A stretch of DNA of 6,182 bases from DASPWW01 sp035461345 (GTDB lineage: Bacteria > Actinomycetota > Thermoleophilia > Solirubrobacterales > 70-9). The notes under the pieces are model-generated. The model saw only the letters and a program-made list of their open reading frames with translations, did not search any database and had not been told where the DNA came from. Shown here piece by piece: positions 1 to 5,530 of the stretch (its first letter is position 1; each line of letters starts with the position of its first letter). The position numbers and the translations under genes were made by a program. The DNA lies in assembly GCA_035461345.1 (NCBI GenBank), contig DATHVJ010000090.1:1-6182 (forward strand), given 5' to 3'.

Positions 1-321
1 GACGGCCTGCACGCCGCCGCGATGGAGCCGGGCGGGACGTCGTACGGCGTGTTCGGGAACTGGAAGCGGGACGTCGCCGGCAAGACCGGCACCGCCGAGC
101 GCGGGGAGGGGAACGAGGACCAGGCGTGGTACGCGGCGCTGGGGCCGTATCCGAGTCCCCGCTACGTCGTCGCGGTGACGATCGAGCGCGGCGGGTTCGG
201 CGCCGACTCGGCCGCCCCCGCGGCCGCCCAAATCCTGTCCGAGCTGCTCGGCACCAAGGCCGCGGCGCCGGCATCCGAGCAATCGGTCGGGACCGGCACG
301 ACGACGGGGAGCTACGACTGA
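1..321 (+). CDS. mrdA: Penicillin-binding protein 2, C-terminal end (5' truncated by window)
   Basis: Only the last 106 codons are present, open from base 1 in frame 1 and ending at TGA 319-321. The protein is a class B penicillin-binding protein, a peptidoglycan transpeptidase that cross-links new wall strands during cell elongation. Visible residue 28 (bases 82-90) starts the KTG box, in the context GKTGTAE, which is the third active-site motif of penicillin-binding transpeptidases. It is followed by a QAWYAALGPY strand and a YVVAVTIE strand, the usual end of the transpeptidase fold. The catalytic SxxK and SxN motifs, the dimerisation domain and the membrane anchor lie upstream of the window. 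The last 25 or so residues are a low-complexity Ala/Ser/Gly/Thr tail. The stop codon overlaps the rodA start by one base (TGATG), so the two are almost certainly co-translated. Assignment to PBP2 rather than a divisome PBP rests on the rodA neighbour and is an inference, though a strong one. Confidence 0.9.
   Translation, partial: DGLHAAAMEPGGTSYGVFGNWKRDVAGKTGTAERGEGNEDQAWYAALGPYPSPRYVVAVTIERGGFGADSAAPAAAQILSELLGTKAAAPASEQSVGTGTTTGSYD
306..311 (+). promoter_or_regulatory. Ribosome binding site for rodA
   Basis: GGGGAG ends 9 bases before the ATG at 321. It lies inside the last codons of mrdA and, with the TGATG stop-start overlap, fixes the rodA start at 321. The reading frame is open further upstream, but that extension reads through mrdA out of frame and looks like a shadow. 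Confidence 0.7.
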
Positions 322-1544
322 TGGCCACCGCGCGCACCAGGCCAGGGGGCGGGGTTGGGGCCACTCCTCGCCCGCGGCGCTTCGACACCCACCAGCCGGG
401 GCTCGCCGAGCGGCTCGGGCTTGCGCATCTCGACCCGCTGCTCGCGTTCGCCGCGATCGGGCTGATCGCGTTCAGCGTCTTCACGCTCGGTGCGAGCACC
501 AGGGACGAGGTCCCCGGAGACCCGTACTTCTACGTCATCCGCCAGGTCATCTACGCGGTGCTCGGGATCGCGCTGATGCTCGCGATCGCCCGTGTCGACT
601 ACTCGCGCTTCCGCGAGCTCCGCGTCGGCATCTACACGGCGCTGATTGCCTCGATCACGCTCGTGCTCGTGCTCGGCGCGGCCGCGCGCGGCTCGCGGCG
701 CTGGATCGAGCTTCCCTTCTTCACCTTCCAGCCGTCGGAGATCGGCAAGGTGCTGCTGATCAGCGCCCTCGCGGGGTTCGTGATCGACCGCGCGAGGCGA
801 ATCCCCGAGCGCCAGCGCACGGCGCGGCTGCTGCTGTTGGGGCTGGCGCCGGCGGCGCTCGTCTTCCTGCAGCCGGACATCGGCACCGGCCTCGTCTTCG
901 TCGTCATCACGCTTACCGTCCTGTTCATCGCCGGGGTGCGCTGGACGCACTTCGCGGCGCTGGGCGGTCTCGCCGTCGCGGCGGTGGTCATCGCACTGGT
1001 GATCGCACCCGCCGTCGGCGCGCCCGTGCTGCGGGACTACCAGCAGGAGCGCGTGACCGCGTTCCTCGATCCGAGCGAGGACCCGCGCGACTCCAGCTAT
1101 CAGATCAACCAGGCTTTGACCGCCATCGGCTCGGGAGGAAAGACGGGCCGGGGCGACGACGCCACACAGACGCAGAGCGGCTTCCTGCCGGAGTACCACA
1201 CGGACTTCATCTTCGCCGTCGTGGGAGAGCGCTTCGGCTTCGTCGGCGCTGCGTTGCTTCTGTCCCTCTACGCCCTGCTGATATGGCGGGGGCTGCGAAT
1301 ACTCACGCTTTCGAAGAACCTGTACGGGAGCATGGCCGCCGGCGGAATCGTCGCGATGCTCATGTTCCAGCTATGCGTGAACGTCGGCATGACCCTAGGG
1401 GTGATGCCGATCACCGGCATTCCGTTGCCGCTGGTCAGCTACGGAGGATCCTCCGTGCTGACGACGTTCATGGCTATCGGGTTGCTGCAGAGCGTCTACG
1501 TGCAGTCGCGGCTCGCCTCCAAGAGCAGGGCATCCCTGTACTGA
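321..1544 (+). CDS. rodA: Rod shape-determining protein RodA, SEDS peptidoglycan glycosyltransferase
   Basis: A 407-residue polytopic inner-membrane protein of the SEDS family. It polymerises lipid II into glycan strands and partners with PBP2 in the elongasome. About ten membrane segments can be picked out, near residues 38-58, 70-90, 102-122, 140-156, 168-183, 188-206, 211-236, 297-322, 338-360 and 371-395. Family signatures are RRWIEL (W128), FQPSEIGK (136-143), LQPDIGTG (183-190), FLPEYHTDFIFAV (288-300) and the C-terminal TGIPLPLVSYGGSS (365-378). D295 in HTDFIF matches the extracellular-loop Asp reported as essential in characterised RodA proteins; W128 probably matches the other essential residue. 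The first 35 or so residues are a hydrophilic Arg/Pro/Gly-rich extension, longer than in E. coli RodA (about 370 residues in total). FtsW is the alternative, but the mrdA neighbour and the HTDFIF loop favour RodA. Confidence 0.95.
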   Translation: MATARTRPGGGVGATPRPRRFDTHQPGLAERLGLAHLDPLLAFAAIGLIAFSVFTLGASTRDEVPGDPYFYVIRQVIYAVLGIALMLAIARVDYSRFRELRVGIYTALIASITLVLVLGAAARGSRRWIELPFFTFQPSEIGKVLLISALAGFVIDRARRIPERQRTARLLLLGLAPAALVFLQPDIGTGLVFVVITLTVLFIAGVRWTHFAALGGLAVAAVVIALVIAPAVGAPVLRDYQQERVTAFLDPSEDPRDSSYQINQALTAIGSGGKTGRGDDATQTQSGFLPEYHTDFIFAVVGERFGFVGAALLLSLYALLIWRGLRILTLSKNLYGSMAAGGIVAMLMFQLCVNVGMTLGVMPITGIPLPLVSYGGSSVLTTFMAIGLLQSVYVQSRLASKSRASLY

Positions 1545-1582
1545 CGGAGCCACCGGCCCGTCAGCGGGGACATACCTGTCTC

Positions 1583-1589
1583 GAGGTGA
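1583..1589 (+). promoter_or_regulatory. Strong Shine-Dalgarno site deciding the TTG start of RNase E/G
   Basis: GAGGTGA is a seven-base match to the anti-Shine-Dalgarno end of 16S rRNA. Its GAGG core ends 7 bases before the TTG at 1594. It lies in the 49-base rodA-rng gap (1545-1593), which otherwise holds no convincing terminator: the best hairpin there is a 4-bp CCCG/CGGG stem with no T-run. Read-through from rodA is therefore expected. Confidence 0.75.
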
Positions 1590-1593
1590 GAAT

Positions 1594-3489
1594 TTGAGAA
1601 AGCGAGTATTCGTATCCGTCGATCCCGGGGAGACCCGTGTCGCGGTCCAGGAAGCCAAGGGGACCGCCCGCTCCGACCGGGACGGAAAGAAGAGCAAGGG
1701 AAAGAGCCGCGGCGACGACAAATGGCGCGTCGGCGAGCTGTACGTGGAGCGCCGTGGCCAGCGCTCGATCGTCGGCAACATTTACAAGGGAGTGGTCGAC
1801 AACGTGCTCCCCGGCATGGAGGCCGCGTTCGTCGACATCGGGCTGGAGCGCAACGGGTTCCTGCACGTCGACGAGATCGTCCTGCCCGGCGGAGAGACAG
1901 CCCCGCGCCGCGGCCGCGGGAAGGGCCGGCGGATCGATCAGCTGATCAAGCCCGGCCAGGAGATCATCGTCCAGGTCGTCAAGGACCCGCTGAAGACGAA
2001 GGGCGCGAGGCTGAGCATGCAGCTGTCGATCGCCGGCCGCTACCTCGTCTACATGCCGCAGGGCGGGGGCGTCGGGGTGAGCCGCCGGCTTCCCGACAAG
2101 GAGCGCGAGCGCCAGCGCAAGCTGCTCGACAAGCTGCACAAGGACGACGGCGGGCTGATCGTCCGCACCGCGGCGCAGGGCGCGAAGAAGGCCGACTTCG
2201 AGCGCGAGATCGCCTACCTGCACAAGCTGAACGAGGTGCTCGAGCGGCGGGCGAAGGACGCCAACGCGCCTTCGATGGTGTTCCAGGAGGCGGACCTCTC
2301 GGTGCGGGTGCTGCGCGACGTGCTGCGAAGCGAGTTCGAGGGGGCGATCATCGACGACGAGAAGCAGCACTCGCGGGTGACGAGCTTCTTCCAGCGAACC
2401 GCCCCGGAGCTGGTCGACTCGGTCGAGCTGTACAAGGAGCGGGAGCCGCTGTTCGAGCGCTACGGGATCGAGGAGGCGTTCAACTCCGTGCTCGAGCGCA
2501 GGGTCGACCTGCCATCGGGCGGCTACCTGATCATCGACTACGCCGAGGCGCTGACGGTGATCGACGTCAACACCGGCAGCTTCACCGGCCGCGGCAAGGG
2601 CCGGCTCGAGGACACGATCACGAAGGTCAACGTCGAGGCCGCCGACGAGGTGGTGCGCCAGCTGCGCCTGCGCGACATCGGCGGGATCATCGTCATCGAC
2701 TTCATCGACATGGCCCGGTCCCGCAACCGCGACCAGGTGCTGAAGACGCTGCGCAAGCACCTCGACGAGGACCGCACGAAGACCTACGTCGTCGAGGTCT
2801 CGCCGCTGGGGCTGGTGGAGATGACGCGCCAGAACGTCACCGACGGCGTGCGCGAGATCCTCACCACGCGATGCCCGACGTGCGACGGCGAGGGTGTCGT
2901 CAGCTCGGCCGAGACGGTTGCGATCGACGCCCTGCGGCGGCTGCGCAAGGTGATCGAGGAGCGGCCGAAGCCGGAGGCGCACCTGATCCGCGTCAACCCG
3001 GCCGTGGCCCGCGAGCTGCTGCGCGAGGACAGCGGGCTGATCGAGCTCGAGGAGGAGACCGGGAAGCACTTCCACTTCGAGGGCGGTGCCACGCTGCCGA
3101 TCGATACATTCGAGGTCGCCGAGAGCGGCACGCGCACGGCGATCGAGGCGCGCGCGCTTCCGTTCCAGGTCGGCGACGAGGTGCTGGTCACACTCGAGGA
3201 GCCGCACATGTACAACGCGGACGACGCGATCGCCCGCGTTGACTCGTACATCGTCAGCGTCACCGGCGCCGGCAGCCACGTCGGCGAGCGCAAGCTGGTG
3301 CGGATCGAGAGCGTGGAGCGCTCGGCCGCGCTCGCGTCGATGATCGACGGCGGTGGCGACGGCGCCGGGGGGTCGGAGAACGGCGGCGGCGAGCAAGTAA
3401 AATCCTCGTCCTCGCGACGGCGCCGCGGCCGCAGGGGCGGCAGGCGCCGTTCTCGCGCCAAGAGCGGATCCGCGGACAAGGACTCATGA
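1594..3489 (+). CDS. rng: Ribonuclease E/G family endoribonuclease, compact form
   Basis: A 631-residue single-strand-specific endoribonuclease of the RNase E/G family, acting in mRNA decay and rRNA processing. The start is TTG; the first in-frame ATG lies far inside the conserved N-terminus. An RNase H-like strand (residues 1-18) is followed by a charged insert (about 20-45) and an S1 domain (about 60-140, beginning VGNIYKGVVDNVLPGMEAAF). The 5'-sensor motif GLIVRTAA has R191 and T192, matching R169/T170 of E. coli RNase E. The DNase I-like catalytic core has D324 and N326 in DVNTG and D369 in VIDFIDM, matching E. coli D303, N305 and D346. The Zn-link is CPTC (C427, C430), expected to bind zinc across a dimer or tetramer. 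After residue 604 comes an Arg-rich tail, a likely RNA-binding patch. The protein lacks the long N- and C-terminal extensions of Streptomyces and Mycobacterium RNase E/G, so rng versus rne is a naming choice. It overlaps rplU by ATGA. Confidence 0.95.
   Translation: MRKRVFVSVDPGETRVAVQEAKGTARSDRDGKKSKGKSRGDDKWRVGELYVERRGQRSIVGNIYKGVVDNVLPGMEAAFVDIGLERNGFLHVDEIVLPGGETAPRRGRGKGRRIDQLIKPGQEIIVQVVKDPLKTKGARLSMQLSIAGRYLVYMPQGGGVGVSRRLPDKERERQRKLLDKLHKDDGGLIVRTAAQGAKKADFEREIAYLHKLNEVLERRAKDANAPSMVFQEADLSVRVLRDVLRSEFEGAIIDDEKQHSRVTSFFQRTAPELVDSVELYKEREPLFERYGIEEAFNSVLERRVDLPSGGYLIIDYAEALTVIDVNTGSFTGRGKGRLEDTITKVNVEAADEVVRQLRLRDIGGIIVIDFIDMARSRNRDQVLKTLRKHLDEDRTKTYVVEVSPLGLVEMTRQNVTDGVREILTTRCPTCDGEGVVSSAETVAIDALRRLRKVIEERPKPEAHLIRVNPAVARELLREDSGLIELEEETGKHFHFEGGATLPIDTFEVAESGTRTAIEARALPFQVGDEVLVTLEEPHMYNADDAIARVDSYIVSVTGAGSHVGERKLVRIESVERSAALASMIDGGGDGAGGSENGGGEQVKSSSSRRRRGRRGGRRRSRAKSGSADKDS
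3398..3403 (+). promoter_or_regulatory. Candidate internal -10 element for rplU-rpmA
   Basis: TAAAAT matches the sigma-70-type -10 consensus at five of six positions. It sits in an isolated AT-rich patch (about 3394-3403) within otherwise very GC-rich DNA. In rng it encodes Q601-V602-K603 with CAA, GTA and AAA, all codons hardly used elsewhere in the window. Transcription would start near 3410, giving a leader of about 75 bases before rplU. I see no convincing -35 hexamer at the normal distance, so this is a candidate only. Confidence 0.4.
3418..3449 (+). other. Potential strong RNA hairpin upstream of rplU
   Basis: CGGCGCC (3418-3424) pairs perfectly with GGCGCCG (3443-3449). Inside it, GCCGC (3428-3432) pairs with GCGGC (3437-3441) around an AGGG loop, with a 3x1 internal loop between the two stems: 12 G-C pairs in all. 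It lies in the Arg-rich 3' end of rng, 36 bases before the rplU start, just after the candidate -10 at 3398. No T-run follows, so it is not a classical terminator. It could be a leader structure or only a by-product of GC-rich Arg codons. Confidence 0.35.
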
Positions 3490-3935
3490 GCCCCACCTAC
3501 GCGATAGTCGAGACCGGCGGCAAGCAGTACCGCGTCGAGAAGGGCGCGGAGCTGCTCGTCGATCGCCTGCCCGATGACGAGGGGGCGAAGGTGACCTTGC
3601 GGCCGGTGATGTTCCGGGGCGACAAGCAGGTCGTGCTCGAGCGCGGGGAGCTCGACAAGGTCAAGATCGAGGCGAAGGTCGCCGAGCACCTGCGCGGCGA
3701 CAAGATCCGCGTCTTCAAGTACAAGCCCAAGAAGGGCTACCGGCGCCGCGCCGGATACAGGTCCGAGCTGACGAAGCTCGAGGTGACCGAGGTGAAGATG
3801 CTGACGCGGAAGCCGGCGAGCACGACCAAGTCGGAGCCGAAGGCCGAGCCGGCGAAGAAGCCGGCGGCGAAGAAGAAGCCGGCGGCGAAGAAGCCCGCCG
3901 CGTCGCGAAAGCGTTCTGCTAAGAAGGAGAGCTAG
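3486..3935 (+). CDS. rplU: 50S ribosomal protein L21 with lysine/alanine/proline-rich C-terminal tail
   Basis: A 149-residue protein of the large ribosomal subunit that binds 23S rRNA. Residues 1-106 are a complete L21 domain: YAIVETGGKQYRVEKG (5-20) is the family's N-terminal signature and FKYKPKKGYRRRAGYR (77-92) is the conserved basic RNA-binding stretch. L21 is usually about 100-105 residues. Residues 107-149 are an extra low-complexity tail with repeated PAAKK-like units, a pattern seen in histone-H1-like and other disordered nucleic-acid-binding tails. The start overlaps the rng stop by four bases (ATGA). Only a weak AGGA (3479-3482) lies close upstream, so translation is probably coupled to rng, or depends on the candidate internal promoter. 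L21 and L27 are normally adjacent, as here. Confidence 0.95.
   Translation: MSPTYAIVETGGKQYRVEKGAELLVDRLPDDEGAKVTLRPVMFRGDKQVVLERGELDKVKIEAKVAEHLRGDKIRVFKYKPKKGYRRRAGYRSELTKLEVTEVKMLTRKPASTTKSEPKAEPAKKPAAKKKPAAKKPAASRKRSAKKES
3860..3893 (+). repeat. Short tandem direct repeat in the L21 tail
   Basis: The 16-base unit GCCGGCGGCGAAGAAG occurs at 3860-3875 and identically at 3878-3893 (period 18). Degenerate copies flank it on both sides. It encodes the PAAKK repeats of the L21 tail and suggests growth by slippage or duplication of an Ala/Lys-codon unit. Confidence 0.75.
3924..3930 (+). promoter_or_regulatory. Ribosome binding site for rpmA
   Basis: AAGGAGA, with core GGAG at 3926-3929, lies 8 bases before the ATG at 3938. 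It is within the last codons of rplU and supports coupled, strong translation of L27. Confidence 0.8.
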
Positions 3936-3937
3936 GC

Positions 3938-4192
3938 ATGGCGCACAAGAAGGGACTTGGATCGAGCCGGAACGGCCGCGACTCGAACCCGAAGATGCTC
4001 GGGGTGAAGGTGTTCGCCGGGCAGCGGGTCGGAGGCGGCGAGATCATCGTGCGCCAGCGCGGCACGCGCTTCCGTCCCGGCGACGGCACCGGGATCGGCC
4101 GCGACCACACGATCTTTGCCACTCGCGCCGGCGTGGTCGACTTCGCCTCCGGTGGCCGCGGTCGCGTGATCTCGGTCGTCGACGGCGACTAG
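3938..4192 (+). CDS. rpmA: 50S ribosomal protein L27
   Basis: An 84-residue protein of the large ribosomal subunit whose flexible N-terminus reaches toward the peptidyl transferase centre. The length is normal for the family (about 85). The opening MAHKKGLGSSRNGRDSN is the L27 signature, and GVKVFAGQRVGGGEIIVRQRG followed by TRFRPG is the conserved beta-barrel core. The protein starts directly at MAHKKG, so it lacks the cleavable N-terminal leader found on L27 of many Firmicutes. It begins 2 bases after the rplU stop with its own good ribosome binding site. The next gene, obg, follows after 26 bases. Confidence 0.97.
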   Translation: MAHKKGLGSSRNGRDSNPKMLGVKVFAGQRVGGGEIIVRQRGTRFRPGDGTGIGRDHTIFATRAGVVDFASGGRGRVISVVDGD

Positions 4193-4205
4193 CGAGCACC
4201 CGCTC

Positions 4206-4211
4206 TAACCT
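4206..4211 (+). promoter_or_regulatory. Candidate -10 element for a leaderless obg transcript
   Basis: TAACCT fits the TANNNT -10 pattern typical of actinobacterial promoters and ends 7 bases before the GTG start of obg. Transcription would begin at or next to the start codon. The 26-base rpmA-obg gap has no Shine-Dalgarno sequence, which agrees with leaderless translation. No clear -35 is visible, and obg could also be read through from rpmA. Confidence 0.45.
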
Positions 4212-4234
4212 CGCGGTCGTGTTCCACGACCGCG
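4212..4234 (+). repeat. Perfect 10-bp inverted repeat across the obg start codon
   Basis: The left arm CGCGGTCGTG (4212-4221) is the exact reverse complement of the right arm CACGACCGCG (4225-4234), separated by TTC (4222-4224). The GTG start codon is the last three bases of the left arm. It could be a protein-binding operator just downstream of the candidate -10, or an RNA hairpin that hides the start codon in read-through mRNA. The repeat is directly visible; any function is inferred. Confidence 0.6.
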
Positions 4235-5508
4235 CGCGCATACACGTGGAGGGCGGCCGCGGCGGCGACGGCTGCGTGAGCTTTCGCCGCGAGGCGCACG
4301 TCCCGAAGGGCGGCCCCGACGGCGGCGACGGCGGCCGCGGCGGAGACGTCGTCGTGGTCGCGGACCCTTCGCTGCGCGACCTCGCGTCGCTGCGCCGGGG
4401 CAGCCACGTGCGCGCGGGCCGGGGACGCCACGGGCAGGGAAAGCAGCGCCACGGCGCGCGCGGCGACGACGCTCTGGTGCGGGTTGCCCCTGGCACCGAG
4501 ATCATCGGCCTCGACGGGGAGCGGTTCGACCTCGTCGATCCGAAACAGCGGGCGATCGTCGCCCAGGGCGGAAGCGGCGGGCACGGCAACAGGCGCTTCG
4601 CGTCGTCGACGCGCCAGACGCCGCGGTTCGCCGAGTGCGGGCTGGAGGGCGGGTCGGGATGGATCGAGCTGCGCCTCAAGCTGCTCGCCGACGCGGGTCT
4701 GGTTGGCCTGCCGAATGCCGGCAAGTCGTCGCTGCTCGCGCGGATGACCCGCGCCGCGCCAAAGGTCGCCGACTATCCGTTCACGACGGTTGAGCCTGTG
4801 CTGGGCACGCTCGAGTCCGACGACCGCCAGCTCGTGCTCGCCGACATCCCGGGGCTGATCGAAGGGGCCGCCGCCGGCGCCGGTCTGGGTCACGAGTTCC
4901 TCGCCCATGTCGAGCGCTGCCGGCTGCTCGTCCACGTCATTGATGTCGCCGGCGACGATCCGATGAGTGGATACGCGACGGTTCGAGCGGAGCTGGCCGA
5001 GCACGGAGCCCACCTCGAGCGGCTCCCGGAGCTCGTCGTGCTGTCGAAGCGCGACCTGCTGCCCGACAATGAGGTCGAGCGCCGGCCCGGCGAGTGGCGG
5101 GAGAAGCTCGGCCGCTCCGTCCTCGGCGTGCTCGCGGTGTCCGCGGCGACGGGCGCCGGGATCGACGAGCTGCGCCGATCCATCCTCGAGGCCGTCCCGG
5201 CAGAGACCGCGCGACGCTCGGCCGCGCAGCGAAGGACGTCGCGCGATTCGTTCCAGGCGGAGCACCGCGTCTACACCCCTGCCGGGGTCGGCGGGTTCGA
5301 GGTCGAGCGCGAGGACGGGGCGTTCCGGGTTGTCGGGCGGGGGATCGAGGTGCTGGTCGCCCGCCACGACCTCTCCAACCACGAGGCGCTCGCCTACCTC
5401 GAGCAGCGGCTGCGCGAGATCGGCGTGCTAAAGGCGCTCCAGGACGCTGGGTTCGAGCCGGGCGACGAGGTGCGGATCGGGGACGAATCGTTCGAGCTCG
5501 ACGCCTAG
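4219..5508 (+). CDS. obg: GTPase Obg/CgtA, ribosome assembly and stress GTPase
   Basis: A 429-residue cytosolic GTPase that binds the 50S subunit during late assembly and links ribosome state to growth and the stringent response. The start is GTG, giving FHDRARIHVEGGRGGDGC, which aligns with the usual MFVDxxxI opening. The glycine-rich Obg domain spans residues 1 to about 157, with GGPDGGDGGRGGDV typical of its Gly-rich helices. The G domain has G1 GLPNAGKSS (163-171; K169, S170), switch I DYPFTT (185-190), G3 DIPG (209-212), G4 SKRD (276-279) and G5 SAA (308-310). G4 carries Ser where most Obg proteins have Asn (NKxD). A C-terminal OCT domain (about 351-429) contains VGGFEVERE and HDLSNHEALAYLEQRL. 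No Shine-Dalgarno sequence precedes it. Its place after rplU-rpmA is the common bacterial arrangement and fits its 50S role. Confidence 0.97.
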   Translation: MFHDRARIHVEGGRGGDGCVSFRREAHVPKGGPDGGDGGRGGDVVVVADPSLRDLASLRRGSHVRAGRGRHGQGKQRHGARGDDALVRVAPGTEIIGLDGERFDLVDPKQRAIVAQGGSGGHGNRRFASSTRQTPRFAECGLEGGSGWIELRLKLLADAGLVGLPNAGKSSLLARMTRAAPKVADYPFTTVEPVLGTLESDDRQLVLADIPGLIEGAAAGAGLGHEFLAHVERCRLLVHVIDVAGDDPMSGYATVRAELAEHGAHLERLPELVVLSKRDLLPDNEVERRPGEWREKLGRSVLGVLAVSAATGAGIDELRRSILEAVPAETARRSAAQRRTSRDSFQAEHRVYTPAGVGGFEVEREDGAFRVVGRGIEVLVARHDLSNHEALAYLEQRLREIGVLKALQDAGFEPGDEVRIGDESFELDA

Positions 5509-5515
5509 GCGCTCA

Positions 5516-5521
5516 TACACT
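5516..5521 (+). promoter_or_regulatory. Candidate -10 element for a leaderless proB transcript
   Basis: TACACT fits TANNNT and ends 9 bases before the ATG at 5531. It lies in the 22-base obg-proB gap, where no Shine-Dalgarno sequence is visible. A TTCGAG at 5491-5496 is a poor -35 at a long spacing. The arrangement resembles the one before obg, where TAACCT also follows a CGCTC. Confidence 0.45.
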
Positions 5522-5530
5522 GGCCGCCAT

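Noticed and set aside
126..320. An upstream extension of the rodA frame, beginning within mrdA
   Set aside because: The extra 65 residues are Arg-rich out-of-frame translation of conserved PBP2 sequence. The ribosome binding site and TGATG overlap support the start at 321.
676..687. A 12-base perfect palindrome GCGCGGCCGCGC in rodA
   Set aside because: It lies within conserved coding sequence made only of G and C, where such palindromes arise easily. Nothing about its position suggests function.
1545..1593. A possible terminator or promoter between rodA and rng
   Set aside because: Only a 4-bp stem without a T-run and a weak TACCTG are present. Neither is convincing, and the strong ribosome binding site explains the gap.
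1561..3396. A 611-codon open frame on the minus strand opposite rng
   Set aside because: Its translation is low-complexity Arg/Leu/Val/Asp-rich sequence mirroring the rng codons. In GC-rich genes with G/C third positions the antisense frame is often open. The + strand frame has full RNase E/G motifs.
3464..3473. A 10-base palindrome GCGGATCCGC just before rplU
   Set aside because: It has no loop for an RNA hairpin and no adjacent regulatory signal, and its length is expected by chance in this composition.
4249..4345. GGCGGC-rich repeats at the start of obg
   Set aside because: They encode the conserved glycine-rich helices of the Obg domain, so protein constraint explains them.
4189..5382. 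A 397-codon minus-strand open frame opposite obg
   Set aside because: A shadow of obg caused by codon bias: no recognisable domain, and the + strand holds all five G motifs.
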